Assembly: GCA_030447955.1 (NCBI GenBank)
Contig: JAUJNY010000001.1
Span: 401,381 to 465,380 of the forward strand
Reading direction: 5' to 3'
Origin: Jiangellales bacterium
GTDB lineage: Bacteria > Actinomycetota > Actinomycetes > Jiangellales > Jiangellaceae
Length of the DNA stretch: 64,000 nucleotides
The notes below the pieces were generated by a model. The model was given only the letters and a program-made list of their open reading frames with translations. It was not told where the DNA came from and ran no database searches. Positions 18,047 to 26,787 of this stretch are shown here, in pieces; the stretch's first letter is position 1; each line of letters begins with the position of its first letter. The translations under genes and the position numbers were made by a program.

Positions 18047-18614
18047 GTTCCTCGACCCCGTCGCCGGCTTCGGGGTCACCTTCCGGACGATGTTCCGCAA
18101 GGTCGTCACCGAGGAGTATCCCGAGCACAAGAAGCCGACCGCGCCGCGCTTCCACGGGCGCCACCAGCTCAACCGGCACCCCGATGGGCTCGAGAAGTGC
18201 GTTGGCTGCGAGCTGTGCGCCTGGGCCTGCCCGGCGGATGCCATCTACGTGGAGGGCGCGCCCAACACCGAGCAGGAGCGGTACTCCCCGGGCGAGCGCT
18301 ACGGCCGCGTCTACCAGATCAACTACCTGCGCTGCATCCTGTGCGGCCTGTGCATCGAGGCCTGCCCGACGCGGGCGCTCACGATGACCAACGAGTACGA
18401 GCTCGCCGACGACAACCGCAGTGACCTGATCTACGAAAAGCAGGACCTGCTGGCCCCCCTGCTCGCCGGCATGGAGGAGCCGCCGCACCCGATGCGGCTG
18501 GGGGACCAGGGTGACTACTACCGCGGCGCGGGGATCGGCTCGGGACTGGACCAGCCTGCCGAGCGCGCCGGCAGCACCTCGATCGACACGCTTGACGAGG
18601 GGTCGACGCGGTGA
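18039..18614 (+). CDS. nuoI: NADH-quinone oxidoreductase subunit I
   Basis: NuoI carries the two [4Fe-4S] clusters N6a and N6b that lead electrons to NuoB. Both eight-Cys ferredoxin motifs are intact: [15 protein letters not shown] and [15 protein letters not shown]. The frame is open from 18000, but the GTG at 18039 gives the expected N-terminus [17 protein letters not shown], has an AGGAGG site upstream and makes a 191-residue protein. The C-terminal tail is acidic and variable. Confidence 0.96.
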   Translation: MPKFLDPVAGFGVTFRTMFRKVVTEEYPEHKKPTAPRFHGRHQLNRHPDGLEKCVGCELCAWACPADAIYVEGAPNTEQERYSPGERYGRVYQINYLRCILCGLCIEACPTRALTMTNEYELADDNRSDLIYEKQDLLAPLLAGMEEPPHPMRLGDQGDYYRGAGIGSGLDQPAERAGSTSIDTLDEGSTR

Positions 18615-19393
18615 ACGGCGAGGCGATCGTCTTCTGGGTGGTGGCCCCGGTGGCCCTGCTCGCGGCGATCGGGCTGGTCTTCACCCGCAAGGCGGTCCAC
18701 GGGGCTCTCCTGCTCGCCGTGACGATGGTGTGCCTGGCGGTGCTGTACGTCGCCCAGGAGGCGCCGTTCCTCGGCGTCGTGCAGGTGGTCGTCTACACCG
18801 GCGCGGTCATGATGCTCTTCTTGTTCGTGCTGATGCTCGTCGGCGTCGACGCCTCGGACAGCCTGGTCGAGACGATCAGGGGTCAGCGCTGGATCGGGCT
18901 GCTCGCCGGCCTCGTTTTCGGCGGTCTGCTCGTCCTTGCGGTGACCAGGTCGCCGTTCGACGAGCCCCGCGGGCTCGCCCGGGTCACCCCCGAGGGCAAC
19001 GTCCCCGGCCTGGCCGACATCATCTTCACCCGCTATGTCTGGGCCTTTGAGATCACCAGCGCGTTGCTCATCACCGCGGCGCTCGGGGCCATGGTTCTCG
19101 CCCATCGGGAGCGCACCCAACCGCGGCCCAGCCAGCGTGAGCTGGCCGGGCGCCGGCTGCGGGCCGGCGGCGCCGCGGTCAGCCCGCTGCCCAGCCCCGG
19201 CGTGTATGCCCGGCACAACGCGATCGGCACGCCTGCCCTGCTGCCGGACGGGACACCCGCGGAGTCCTCGATCTCGCGGGTGCTCGCCTCGCGCGGCGCC
19301 ACCGGCTCGGTCAGCCAGGCCAATGCCGACGTCATCCGGGTGGAGGAGCTCGATCGCCGCAGCGGCGAGCCGACTCAGGGCGGCACGACCTGA
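18611..19393 (+). CDS. nuoJ: NADH-quinone oxidoreductase subunit J
   Basis: NuoJ is a five-helix membrane subunit next to NuoK. Conserved family features are [13 protein letters not shown], the [21 protein letters not shown] helix with its pi-bulge region, and MLVGVDA. The 260-residue length includes about 85 extra C-terminal residues after the last helix, hydrophilic and ending with an acidic-basic tail. GTG start overlaps nuoI; the stop shares a base with nuoK. Confidence 0.95.
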   Translation: MNGEAIVFWVVAPVALLAAIGLVFTRKAVHGALLLAVTMVCLAVLYVAQEAPFLGVVQVVVYTGAVMMLFLFVLMLVGVDASDSLVETIRGQRWIGLLAGLVFGGLLVLAVTRSPFDEPRGLARVTPEGNVPGLADIIFTRYVWAFEITSALLITAALGAMVLAHRERTQPRPSQRELAGRRLRAGGAAVSPLPSPGVYARHNAIGTPALLPDGTPAESSISRVLASRGATGSVSQANADVIRVEELDRRSGEPTQGGTT

Positions 19394-19692
19394 TGGGTAC
19401 GACGCCCTACCTGGTGCTGTCCGCGCTGCTGTTCACCGTGGGTGCCGTCGGGGTGCTGCTGCGGCGTAACGCCATCGTGGTGTTCATGTGCATCGAGCTG
19501 ATGCTCAACGCCGCCAACCTCGCCTTCGTCACCTTCGCCCGGCTGCACGGAGGCCTCGACGGACAGGTGATCGCGTTCTTCGTCATGGTCGTCGCCGCAG
19601 CCGAGGTGGTGGTCGGCCTGGCGGTCATCGTGGCCATCTTCCGCACCCGCAGGTCGGCCTCCGTGGACGACGCCAGCCTGCTGCGCTACTGA
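19393..19692 (+). CDS. nuoK: NADH-quinone oxidoreductase subunit K
   Basis: NuoK is a three-helix Mrp-like membrane subunit. At 99 residues it is canonical, with the two functional Glu residues seen in [15 protein letters not shown] and [13 protein letters not shown]. These Glu residues form part of the central proton path. It is coupled to nuoJ by a one-base overlap and is separated from nuoL by 15 bp containing GAGAGGAGG. Confidence 0.97.
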   Translation: MGTTPYLVLSALLFTVGAVGVLLRRNAIVVFMCIELMLNAANLAFVTFARLHGGLDGQVIAFFVMVVAAAEVVVGLAVIVAIFRTRRSASVDDASLLRY

Positions 19693-19707
19693 GAGAGGAG
19701 GGCTGAG

Positions 19708-21642
19708 GTGAGCGCGCTGACAACGCTCGATGTGCGCGCCGTCGAGCCGGTCGCGACCGCCGGGGGCGTGTACGCCTGGACCTTCCTGCTCATCGCGTTC
19801 CCCGCGCTCGGCGCGCTGGTGCTGCTGCTGGGTGGGCGGCGCACGGATCGCATCGGCCACGTCGTGGGCACGCTGGCCTCGCTGGCGTCGTTCGTCGTTG
19901 CCGCCCTGCTCTTCGTCGACATGCTGGGCCGCGCCGCCGAGGACCGCGCCGTCAACCAACCGCTCTTTGACTGGCTGCCGGCCGCGGGCCTGCAGGTCTC
20001 GGTCGGGCTGCTGCTCGACCCGCTGTCCATGGCCTTCGTGCTGTTGATCACCGGCGTGGGGACGCTCATCCACGTCTACTCCATCGGCTACATGCAGCAC
20101 GACCCGCGGCGGCGGCGCTTCTTCGGCTACCTCAACCTGTTCGTCGCGGCCATGCTGCTGCTGGTCCTCGCCGACGACTACCTCGTCCTCTACGTCGGCT
20201 GGGAGGGCGTCGGCCTCGCGTCGTACCTGCTCATCGGCTTCTGGCAGCACAAGAACTCGGCGGCGGTCGCCGCCAAGAAGGCCTTCGTCGTCAACCGCGT
20301 CGGCGACATGGGCATGACGCTCGCGGTCATGGCGATGTTCGCGGTCTTCGGCACGACAGCGTTCAGCGGCGTCCTCGGCGGAGCGGACCAGGTGAGTGAG
20401 GGCTGGCTCACCGTCATCGGGCTGCTGCTGCTGCTGGCCGCGTGCGGCAAGTCGGCGCAGTTCCCGCTGCAGTCGTGGCTGCTGGACGCCATGGAGGGCC
20501 CGACGCCGGTGTCCGCGCTGATCCACGCGGCGACCATGGTGACCGCAGGGGTCTACCTCATCGTCCGGTCGGGGGCGATCTACGCGGGTGCGCCGCTCGC
20601 GCAGACGGCGGTCGTCGTGGTCGGCACGATCACCCTCGTCATGGGCGCGATCATCGGCTGTGCCAAGGACGACATCAAGCGGGTGCTCGCCGGGTCGACG
20701 ATGAGCCAGATCGGCTACATGGTGCTCGCGGCCGGCCTCGGGCCTGCGGGCTACGCCTTCGCAATCTTCCACCTCCTCACCCACGGGTTCTTCAAGGCCA
20801 ACTTGTTCCTGGGCGCCGGCTCGGTGATGCACGCCATGGACGACGAGGTCGACATGCGGAGGTACGGCGGCCTGCGCCGCTACCTCCCGCTCACGTTCCT
20901 GACCTTCGCCGCGGGCTACCTCGCCATCATCGGCGTGCCACCGTTCGCCGGCTTCTGGTCCAAGGACCGCATCATCGAGGCTGCCTTCGCCGACAACCTG
21001 CTCGTCGGCACCTGCGCGCTGCTCGGCGCCGGCATCACTGCGTTCTACATGACCCGGCTCATGCTGATGACGTGGTTCAGCGAGCGGCGCTGGAAGCCCG
21101 ACGTCCACGCGCACGAGTCGCCGCTGGTGATGACGCTGCCCCTGCTGGCACTCGGGCTGCTGTCACTCGTCGGCGGTGCGGCCATGCTCTGGACCGCCGG
21201 CGGCATCGTCGAGTGGCTGGAGCCGGTCGTAGGCGAGGAGGAGCACGCGCTGCCGTTCCCGGTGTGGGTGCTCACCGCCGCCACGCTGGTGGTGATCGTC
21301 GCCGGGGTCGCGCTGGCCTGGATGCGGTACGGGCGTGAGCAGGTGGCGCGCACCGCACCCACCCGCGTCTCCTTCGCCACCACCGCAGCCCGGAGGGACC
21401 TCTACGGCGATGCCGTCAACGAGGTGGCGCTCATGCGCCCCGGCCAGCGCCTCACCGGGTCGCTGGTCTACGCCGACTCCCGCGGTCTCGACCGCGCGGT
21501 CAACGGCGTGGCCGCATTGATGGGCGGCTCCTCCGGCCTGCTGCGCCGGGTGCAGACCGGGTTCGTCCGCTCCTACGCCCTCTCGATGCTGGGCGGCACC
21601 GTGCTGGTGGTCGTCGCCCTGCTTTCGGTGCGGCTGTCATGA
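19708..21642 (+). CDS. nuoL: NADH-quinone oxidoreductase subunit L
   Basis: NuoL is the distal antiporter-like proton pump with the long lateral helix. The 644-residue protein has the conserved [18 protein letters not shown] segment with its channel Glu, the [31 protein letters not shown] core (channel Lys and His), and [19 protein letters not shown]. The C-terminal amphipathic lateral helix region is present ([13 protein letters not shown] onward). GTG start follows a strong AGAGGAGGG site. Confidence 0.96.
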   Translation: MSALTTLDVRAVEPVATAGGVYAWTFLLIAFPALGALVLLLGGRRTDRIGHVVGTLASLASFVVAALLFVDMLGRAAEDRAVNQPLFDWLPAAGLQVSVGLLLDPLSMAFVLLITGVGTLIHVYSIGYMQHDPRRRRFFGYLNLFVAAMLLLVLADDYLVLYVGWEGVGLASYLLIGFWQHKNSAAVAAKKAFVVNRVGDMGMTLAVMAMFAVFGTTAFSGVLGGADQVSEGWLTVIGLLLLLAACGKSAQFPLQSWLLDAMEGPTPVSALIHAATMVTAGVYLIVRSGAIYAGAPLAQTAVVVVGTITLVMGAIIGCAKDDIKRVLAGSTMSQIGYMVLAAGLGPAGYAFAIFHLLTHGFFKANLFLGAGSVMHAMDDEVDMRRYGGLRRYLPLTFLTFAAGYLAIIGVPPFAGFWSKDRIIEAAFADNLLVGTCALLGAGITAFYMTRLMLMTWFSERRWKPDVHAHESPLVMTLPLLALGLLSLVGGAAMLWTAGGIVEWLEPVVGEEEHALPFPVWVLTAATLVVIVAGVALAWMRYGREQVARTAPTRVSFATTAARRDLYGDAVNEVALMRPGQRLTGSLVYADSRGLDRAVNGVAALMGGSSGLLRRVQTGFVRSYALSMLGGTVLVVVALLSVRLS

Positions 21643-23180
21643 GTGACTTCCCCTGGCTCAGCGTGCTCGTCGCCGTGCCGGCCGTCGGCGCGCTGCTCGT
21701 CGGACTGGTCCCGCGCCGGCGCGGTGTGCTGGCCAAGGCGCTGGGCCTGGCCGTGTCGCTGCTGACCCTCGGGCTCACCATCGTGGTGGCGCTGCTGTAC
21801 CGCGCGGGGGAGGGGCAGTTCAGGCTCACCGAGCAGTACGGGTGGGTCGAGCGGTTCGGCCTGTACTGGTCCCTCGGCGTCGACGGGGTGGCCCTCGCGC
21901 TCATCGCGCTGACCGCGGTGGTAACCCCCGTGGTGCTGGTCGGCGGCTGGGACGAGGCCGAGCCGACCGGGCGCAGCGGCAAGGGCTTCGTCTTCCTGGT
22001 GCTGGTGCTGGAGGCGATGACGCTCGGCGCGTTCGCGGCCACCGACGTGCTGGCGTTCTACATCCTCTTCGAGGCGATGCTCGTACCGATGTACCTGCTC
22101 ATCGGCAGCTACGGCGGACCGCGACGCTCCTACGCCGCCGTCAAGTTCCTGCTCTACAACCTGCTCGGCGGGCTCGTAATGCTCGCCGCGGTCATCGGCC
22201 TGTACGTGCAGTCGGCCACGCTGCGACCGGATGGCGGGACCTTCCTGCTGAGCGAGCTGGTCGGGCTGCCGCTGTCGCCGCAGGCGCAGTACTGGATCTT
22301 CGCCGGCTTCATGGTCGCCTTCGCCATCAAGGCGCCGCTGTGGCCCTTCCACAGCTGGCTGCCCGACGCTGCCGGGGAGGCGACCCCCTCCACCGCCGCC
22401 TTCCTCTCCGGCGTCATGGACAAGGTCGGCACCTTCGGCATGATCCACCTCTGCCTGCCGCTGTTCCCGCAGGCGGCCCGGGACCTCGCCCCCGTCATCG
22501 TGACGCTGGCCGTGGTGAGCATCCTGTACGGGGCGCTGGTGGCGATCGGTCAGAGCGACATGATCCGGCTGGTGGCGTACGCGTCGATCTCGCACTTCGG
22601 CTTCATCGTGCTCGGCATCTTCGCGCTGACCAGCCAGGGCGGGGCCGGCGCGACGCTCTACATGGTCAACCACGGCTTGTCCACGGTCGCGCTGTTCCTG
22701 GTCGTCGGCTTCCTGGTGACGCGCCGCGGCTCGCGGGCCATCGCGGACTTCGGCGGGGTGCAGCGACCGGCGCCGGTGCTCGCCGGCGTCCTGCTGGTGG
22801 TGGCCCTCGCCACGTTGTCGCTGCCGGGGCTGGCCACGTTCGTCAGCGAGTTCCTCGTGCTGGTCGGCACGTTCACCCGCTATCCGGTCGCTGCGGTGTT
22901 TGCCGTGCTGGGCATCGTGCTCGCCGCGGTCTACATGCTGTGGATGTATCAGCGGGTCATGACCGGCCCGGTGCGCCCCACCACCGAGGGGATGCGGGAC
23001 ATGCGCGGGAGGGAGGCGCTGGCGCTCGCCCCGCTGCTGGCGCTGCTGCTCGTGCTCGGTCTCTACCCCAAGCCGCTGCTCGACGTCATCAACGAGGGCG
23101 TGGCACCCACGCTCTCGCAGGTCGGCGTGGCTGACCCCGAGCCGGTGCAGCCGGCCACTGCCGAGGGGGCTTCCGGATGA
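21639..23180 (+). CDS. nuoM: NADH-quinone oxidoreductase subunit M
   Basis: NuoM is the second antiporter-like proton pump. The 513-residue protein has fourteen predicted helices, with the conserved Glu in [16 protein letters not shown], the Lys in [22 protein letters not shown] and the [16 protein letters not shown] helix. Its ATG overlaps the nuoL stop by 4 bp and its stop overlaps nuoN by 4 bp, so the three pumps are translationally coupled. Confidence 0.96.
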   Translation: MSDFPWLSVLVAVPAVGALLVGLVPRRRGVLAKALGLAVSLLTLGLTIVVALLYRAGEGQFRLTEQYGWVERFGLYWSLGVDGVALALIALTAVVTPVVLVGGWDEAEPTGRSGKGFVFLVLVLEAMTLGAFAATDVLAFYILFEAMLVPMYLLIGSYGGPRRSYAAVKFLLYNLLGGLVMLAAVIGLYVQSATLRPDGGTFLLSELVGLPLSPQAQYWIFAGFMVAFAIKAPLWPFHSWLPDAAGEATPSTAAFLSGVMDKVGTFGMIHLCLPLFPQAARDLAPVIVTLAVVSILYGALVAIGQSDMIRLVAYASISHFGFIVLGIFALTSQGGAGATLYMVNHGLSTVALFLVVGFLVTRRGSRAIADFGGVQRPAPVLAGVLLVVALATLSLPGLATFVSEFLVLVGTFTRYPVAAVFAVLGIVLAAVYMLWMYQRVMTGPVRPTTEGMRDMRGREALALAPLLALLLVLGLYPKPLLDVINEGVAPTLSQVGVADPEPVQPATAEGASG

Positions 23181-24733
23181 CCGCCCTCACCAGGCAGGTC
23201 ACCGAGATCCAGTCGCCGACGATCGAGTACGGCCTGCTGGCGCCGATGCTCGTCGTCTTCGGCGCCGCGGTGCTCGGCGTACTGGTCGAGGCTTTCCTGC
23301 CGCGCAGGGTGCGCTATCCCGTCCAGGTCGTCCTCTCCCTGGGTGCGCTCGCGGTCGCGCTGGGCATGGTCGTCACCCTCGCCGACCGCGTCGAGGTTGC
23401 CGCCGAGGGCTCGGTCGCCATCGACGGGCCCACGCTCTTCATCCAGGGGACCGTGCTCGCACTGTCCTTGCTCAGCGTCCTGCTCTTCGCCGAGCGCCGG
23501 GTCGACCCCGGCGGTGACGCCTTCGCCTCCGCGGCGTCCTCGCTGCCCGGCAGCGAGGACGAGCGCACCCTCACCGCGCAGCGGGTGCAGCAGACGGAGG
23601 TCTACCCCCTCGTCATGTTCTCGATCGGGGGCATGCTGCTCTTCCCGGCGTCCAACGACCTGCTCACCATGTTCGTCGCGCTCGAGGTGCTGTCGTTCCC
23701 GCTGTACCTGCTGTGCGGCATGGCCCGGCGGCGCCGGCTGCTCTCCCAGGAGGCCGCGGTCAAGTACTTCCTGCTCGGCTCCTTCTCCTCGGCGTTCTTC
23801 ATCTACGGGGTGGCCCTCCTGTACGGCTACGCGGGGTCGGTCCGGCTCTCCGACATCGACCGCGCGGTCAGCGAACAGGTGGGCAGCGAGGGCCTGCTGC
23901 TGGCGGGGGTCGCGCTGCTCACGGTTGGCCTGCTGTTCAAGATCGCAGCGGTGCCGTTCCACGCGTGGACCCCGGACGTCTACCAGGGGGCGCCCACCCC
24001 GGTCACGGGTTTCATGGCCGCCTGCACCAAGATCGCGGCCTTCGGGGCGTTGTTGCGCGTGCTCTATGTCGGCCTCGGCGGCCTTCGACTCGACTGGCAA
24101 CCGCTGCTGTGGGCGATTGCCATCCTCACCATGGTGGTCGGCGCGGTCGTCGCTCTCACGCAGAGCGACGTCAAGCGGATGCTCGCCTACTCGTCCATCG
24201 CCCATGCCGGCTTCGTCCTCACCGGCATGGTCGTGGTCGAGCCGGCCGGCATCTCCAGCGTGCTGTTCTACCTGGCGGCGTACGGGTTCGCGACGGTCGG
24301 TGCCTTCGCCGTCGTCTCGCTCGTGCGTGACGCCGGTGGCGAGGCGACCCACCTCTCCCGCTGGGCCGGGCTCGCCAAGCGGTCGCCGCTGGTGGCCGGT
24401 GTCTTCACGCTGTTCCTGCTCGCCTTTGCCGGGATCCCGCTGACCAGCGGCTTCGTTGGCAAGCTCGTCGTCTTCCTCGCTGCCTGGCAGGGCGGGGCAT
24501 GGCCGCTCGTCCTCGTCGCCGTGCTCGCCAGCGCCGTGGCGGCGTTCTTCTACGTGCGCGTCATCGTGCTCATGTACTTCTCCGAGCCGGCCCCCGAAGG
24601 CCCAACCGTGGCCGTCCCGTCGCCGCTGACAGCGGCGGCCATCGGCCTCGGCGCGCTCGTCACCGTCGGGCTCGGAGTCGCGCCGGCTCCGCTGCTTACG
24701 CTGGCCGAGCAGGCCGCCGTCTTCGTCCGCTGA
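23177..24733 (+). CDS. nuoN: NADH-quinone oxidoreductase subunit N
   Basis: NuoN is the third antiporter-like proton pump, next to NuoK. The 518-residue protein carries the conserved FVALEVLSFPLYLLCG Glu helix, the FKIAAVPFHAWTPDVYQGAPTP Lys/His core and RMLAYSSIAHAGFVLTG. Fourteen helices are predicted by eye. It ends the nuo series, and the polyprenyl synthase follows after 15 bp with GGAGG, so the latter belongs to the same operon. Confidence 0.96.
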   Translation: MTALTRQVTEIQSPTIEYGLLAPMLVVFGAAVLGVLVEAFLPRRVRYPVQVVLSLGALAVALGMVVTLADRVEVAAEGSVAIDGPTLFIQGTVLALSLLSVLLFAERRVDPGGDAFASAASSLPGSEDERTLTAQRVQQTEVYPLVMFSIGGMLLFPASNDLLTMFVALEVLSFPLYLLCGMARRRRLLSQEAAVKYFLLGSFSSAFFIYGVALLYGYAGSVRLSDIDRAVSEQVGSEGLLLAGVALLTVGLLFKIAAVPFHAWTPDVYQGAPTPVTGFMAACTKIAAFGALLRVLYVGLGGLRLDWQPLLWAIAILTMVVGAVVALTQSDVKRMLAYSSIAHAGFVLTGMVVVEPAGISSVLFYLAAYGFATVGAFAVVSLVRDAGGEATHLSRWAGLAKRSPLVAGVFTLFLLAFAGIPLTSGFVGKLVVFLAAWQGGAWPLVLVAVLASAVAAFFYVRVIVLMYFSEPAPEGPTVAVPSPLTAAAIGLGALVTVGLGVAPAPLLTLAEQAAVFVR

Positions 24734-24748
24734 CGCCGGGAGGCACCC

Positions 24749-25741
24749 ATGCCCTCCAGCCTCGACATCCCCGCCGCCGACCCCACGCTCGGGACCGCAT
24801 TGCGGGTGAGCCTCGAAGAGGTCGAGCTGCGGCTGCGCGAGTCGGTGAAGTCCGACGACCCGCTGCTCATCGACACCTCGCGGCACCTGCTCGAAGCCGG
24901 CGGCAAGCGGTTTCGGCCGCTGCTGGTGCTGCTCGCCTCCCACTTCGGTGACCCGCAGGCAGCGGGCATCGTCCCCGCGGCGGTGGTGGTGGAGCTGACC
25001 CATCTGGCGACGCTCTACCACGACGACGTCATGGACGAGGCCGCAATGCGTCGCGGAGCGGTGAGCGCCAACTCCCGCTGGGGCAACACCGTTGCGATCC
25101 TCACCGGCGACTATCTGTTCGCCCGGGCCTCGGACATCGTGGCCGACCTGGGGCCCGAGTGCGTACGGCTGCAGGCGCGGACCTTCGAGCGGCTGGTGCA
25201 GGGCCAGCTGCGCGAGTGGTTGGGGCCCGAGCAGGGGAGCGACCCCGTGGCCCACCACATCGGGGTGCTCACCGACAAGACCGGCTCCCTCATCGCGACG
25301 TCCGCCCGCTTCGGCGCCCTGCTCTCCGGCGCGGAGGAGTCAGTCGTCGAGGTCGTGACCCGCTACGGAGAGCGGATCGGCGTGGCCTTCCAGCTCGCTG
25401 ACGACCTGCTCGACATCGCCAGCGACATGACGCAGTCCGGCAAGACTCCCGGGACCGACCTGCGGGAGGGGGTGGCGACGCTGCCGGTGCTCTTTGCGCG
25501 GCGGTCCCCCGAGCCGGCCGACGCACGGCTGCACGAGCTGCTCAGCGGCCCGCTCACCGACGACGCCCGGCACGCTGAGGCGCTGCAGCTGCTGCGCGCC
25601 CACCCAGCCATGGCGCAGGCTCACGCCGAGGTGCTCAGCTGGGCCGACTCGGCGCGCGCGGTACTGGAGCCGCTGCCGCCCTCCCCGGCGCGTCGGGCGA
25701 TGGAGTCGCTGTGCGACGCGGTCGCCGACCGGACGTCCTGA
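24749..25741 (+). CDS. polyprenyl diphosphate synthase, probable menaquinone side-chain synthase
   Basis: This trans-isoprenyl diphosphate synthase extends FPP or GGPP with isopentenyl diphosphate units. The 330-residue protein has the first Asp-rich motif in LYHDDVMDEA and the second in FQLADDLLDIASD, plus GGKRFRPLLVLL. The residues upstream of the first motif are small and Val/Thr-rich, as in long-chain synthases. Its place directly after nuoN suggests that it makes the menaquinone tail. Chain length cannot be read from the sequence. The 82-bp gap after it, to the convergent transporter gene, holds no feature I can support. Confidence 0.88.
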   Translation: MPSSLDIPAADPTLGTALRVSLEEVELRLRESVKSDDPLLIDTSRHLLEAGGKRFRPLLVLLASHFGDPQAAGIVPAAVVVELTHLATLYHDDVMDEAAMRRGAVSANSRWGNTVAILTGDYLFARASDIVADLGPECVRLQARTFERLVQGQLREWLGPEQGSDPVAHHIGVLTDKTGSLIATSARFGALLSGAEESVVEVVTRYGERIGVAFQLADDLLDIASDMTQSGKTPGTDLREGVATLPVLFARRSPEPADARLHELLSGPLTDDARHAEALQLLRAHPAMAQAHAEVLSWADSARAVLEPLPPSPARRAMESLCDAVADRTS

Positions 25742-25823
25742 GCCTGTCGACCGGCTGCGAGGTCGAGCTGACCGAGCACGTACGCGCGCCGCGTCGTCCG
25801 CTGTCATACCTGACGCTGCAACG

Positions 25824-26735
25824 CTAGGCCGCGACGGCCTCGGACGAGCGGCGCAGTGCTCGGCGCTGGTGCGTCAGCGCCTCGACGGTGAGGACCGCGA
25901 GCGCGGCCCAGACCAGGATGAACCCCGCCAGGCGTACCGGCGGGAACGCTTCGTCGAAGACCAGCACTCCGATGAGCAGCTGGAACGTCGGCGCGAGGTA
26001 CTGCAGCAGGCCCAGCGTGACGAGGGGCACCCGGGTCGCTGCCGCGCCGAAGAGCAGCAGCGGGATGGCCGTCACCGCGCCGGCGAGGATGAGGAGCGCG
26101 ACGTTGAGCGCTCCAGCGTGGCCGAAGACGGCTCGCCCGCTGGACTCGAGCCAGCTGATGTACCCCAGTGCCGGGAGCACGAGCACGGCCGTCTCCACGG
26201 TGAGCCCCTCCACCGCACCGGCATCCGCCTGCTTCTTGAGCAGTCCGTACGTCCCGAAGGAGAACGCGAGGGTCAGTGCGATCCACGGCGGCCGCCCGTA
26301 GTCGGCGGTGAGGACGGCGACGGCCACCGTGGCGAGGCCGACAGCGGCCCACTGGACCCGCCGCAGCCGCTCCCCGAGCAGCACGACACCCAGCACGACC
26401 GTGACCAGCGGGTTGATGTAGTAGCCCAGCGAGGTCTCCACTATGTGGCCGTTCGTGACCCCCCAGATGTAGGTGCCCCAGTTGACCGAGATGACGAGCG
26501 CGGCCGCGACCAGGATGACGAGCACAGCGGGGCGGTCGAGCAGGCGGCGCAGCCACCCCCGCCGGCGGTGCACCAGGAGCAGCAGGGCGACGAAGAGCAA
26601 CGACCAGAACACCCGGTGGGCGAGGATCTCGACGGCACCGGCTGGCCGGAGCAGCGGCCAGTACAGCGGGAAGAGGCCCCACAACCCGTACGCGGCGGCG
26701 CCGTAGGCGACGCCGAGCCGCTCGCGTGACACCAC
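25824..26735 (-). CDS. rarD: EamA/RarD-family transporter
   Basis: RarD proteins are ten-helix transporters of the drug/metabolite superfamily; the substrate is generally unknown. The 303-residue protein starts GVAYGAAAYGLWGLFPLYW and contains the RarD-type HRVFWSLLF, NWGTYIWGVTNGHIVE and YYINPLVTVVLGVVLLGERL segments. Two EamA repeats are evident. The gene is convergent with the polyprenyl synthase and is transcribed in the same direction as the LuxR regulator 52 bp upstream. Confidence 0.85.
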   Translation of the reverse strand: MVSRERLGVAYGAAAYGLWGLFPLYWPLLRPAGAVEILAHRVFWSLLFVALLLLVHRRRGWLRRLLDRPAVLVILVAAALVISVNWGTYIWGVTNGHIVETSLGYYINPLVTVVLGVVLLGERLRRVQWAAVGLATVAVAVLTADYGRPPWIALTLAFSFGTYGLLKKQADAGAVEGLTVETAVLVLPALGYISWLESSGRAVFGHAGALNVALLILAGAVTAIPLLLFGAAATRVPLVTLGLLQYLAPTFQLLIGVLVFDEAFPPVRLAGFILVWAALAVLTVEALTHQRRALRRSSEAVAA

Positions 26736-26787
26736 GGCAGCGTAGGTCAGGAGCGTCCCCTCTCCGCGCCGGTGACCACGCCGACGG

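Noticed and set aside
16349-18244. 631-residue open frame antisense to nuoH and nuoI
   Set aside because: Typical high-GC shadow frame: His/Arg/Gly-rich, no recognisable motif, fully covered by nuo genes.
23063-25258. 731-residue open frame antisense to nuoN and the polyprenyl synthase
   Set aside because: Composition is Arg/Glu/Gly-rich shadow sequence; both covered genes are well conserved.
25494-26729. 411-residue rightward frame over the RarD gene
   Set aside because: Arg/Asp/Glu-rich shadow without a domain; RarD on the other strand is strongly supported.
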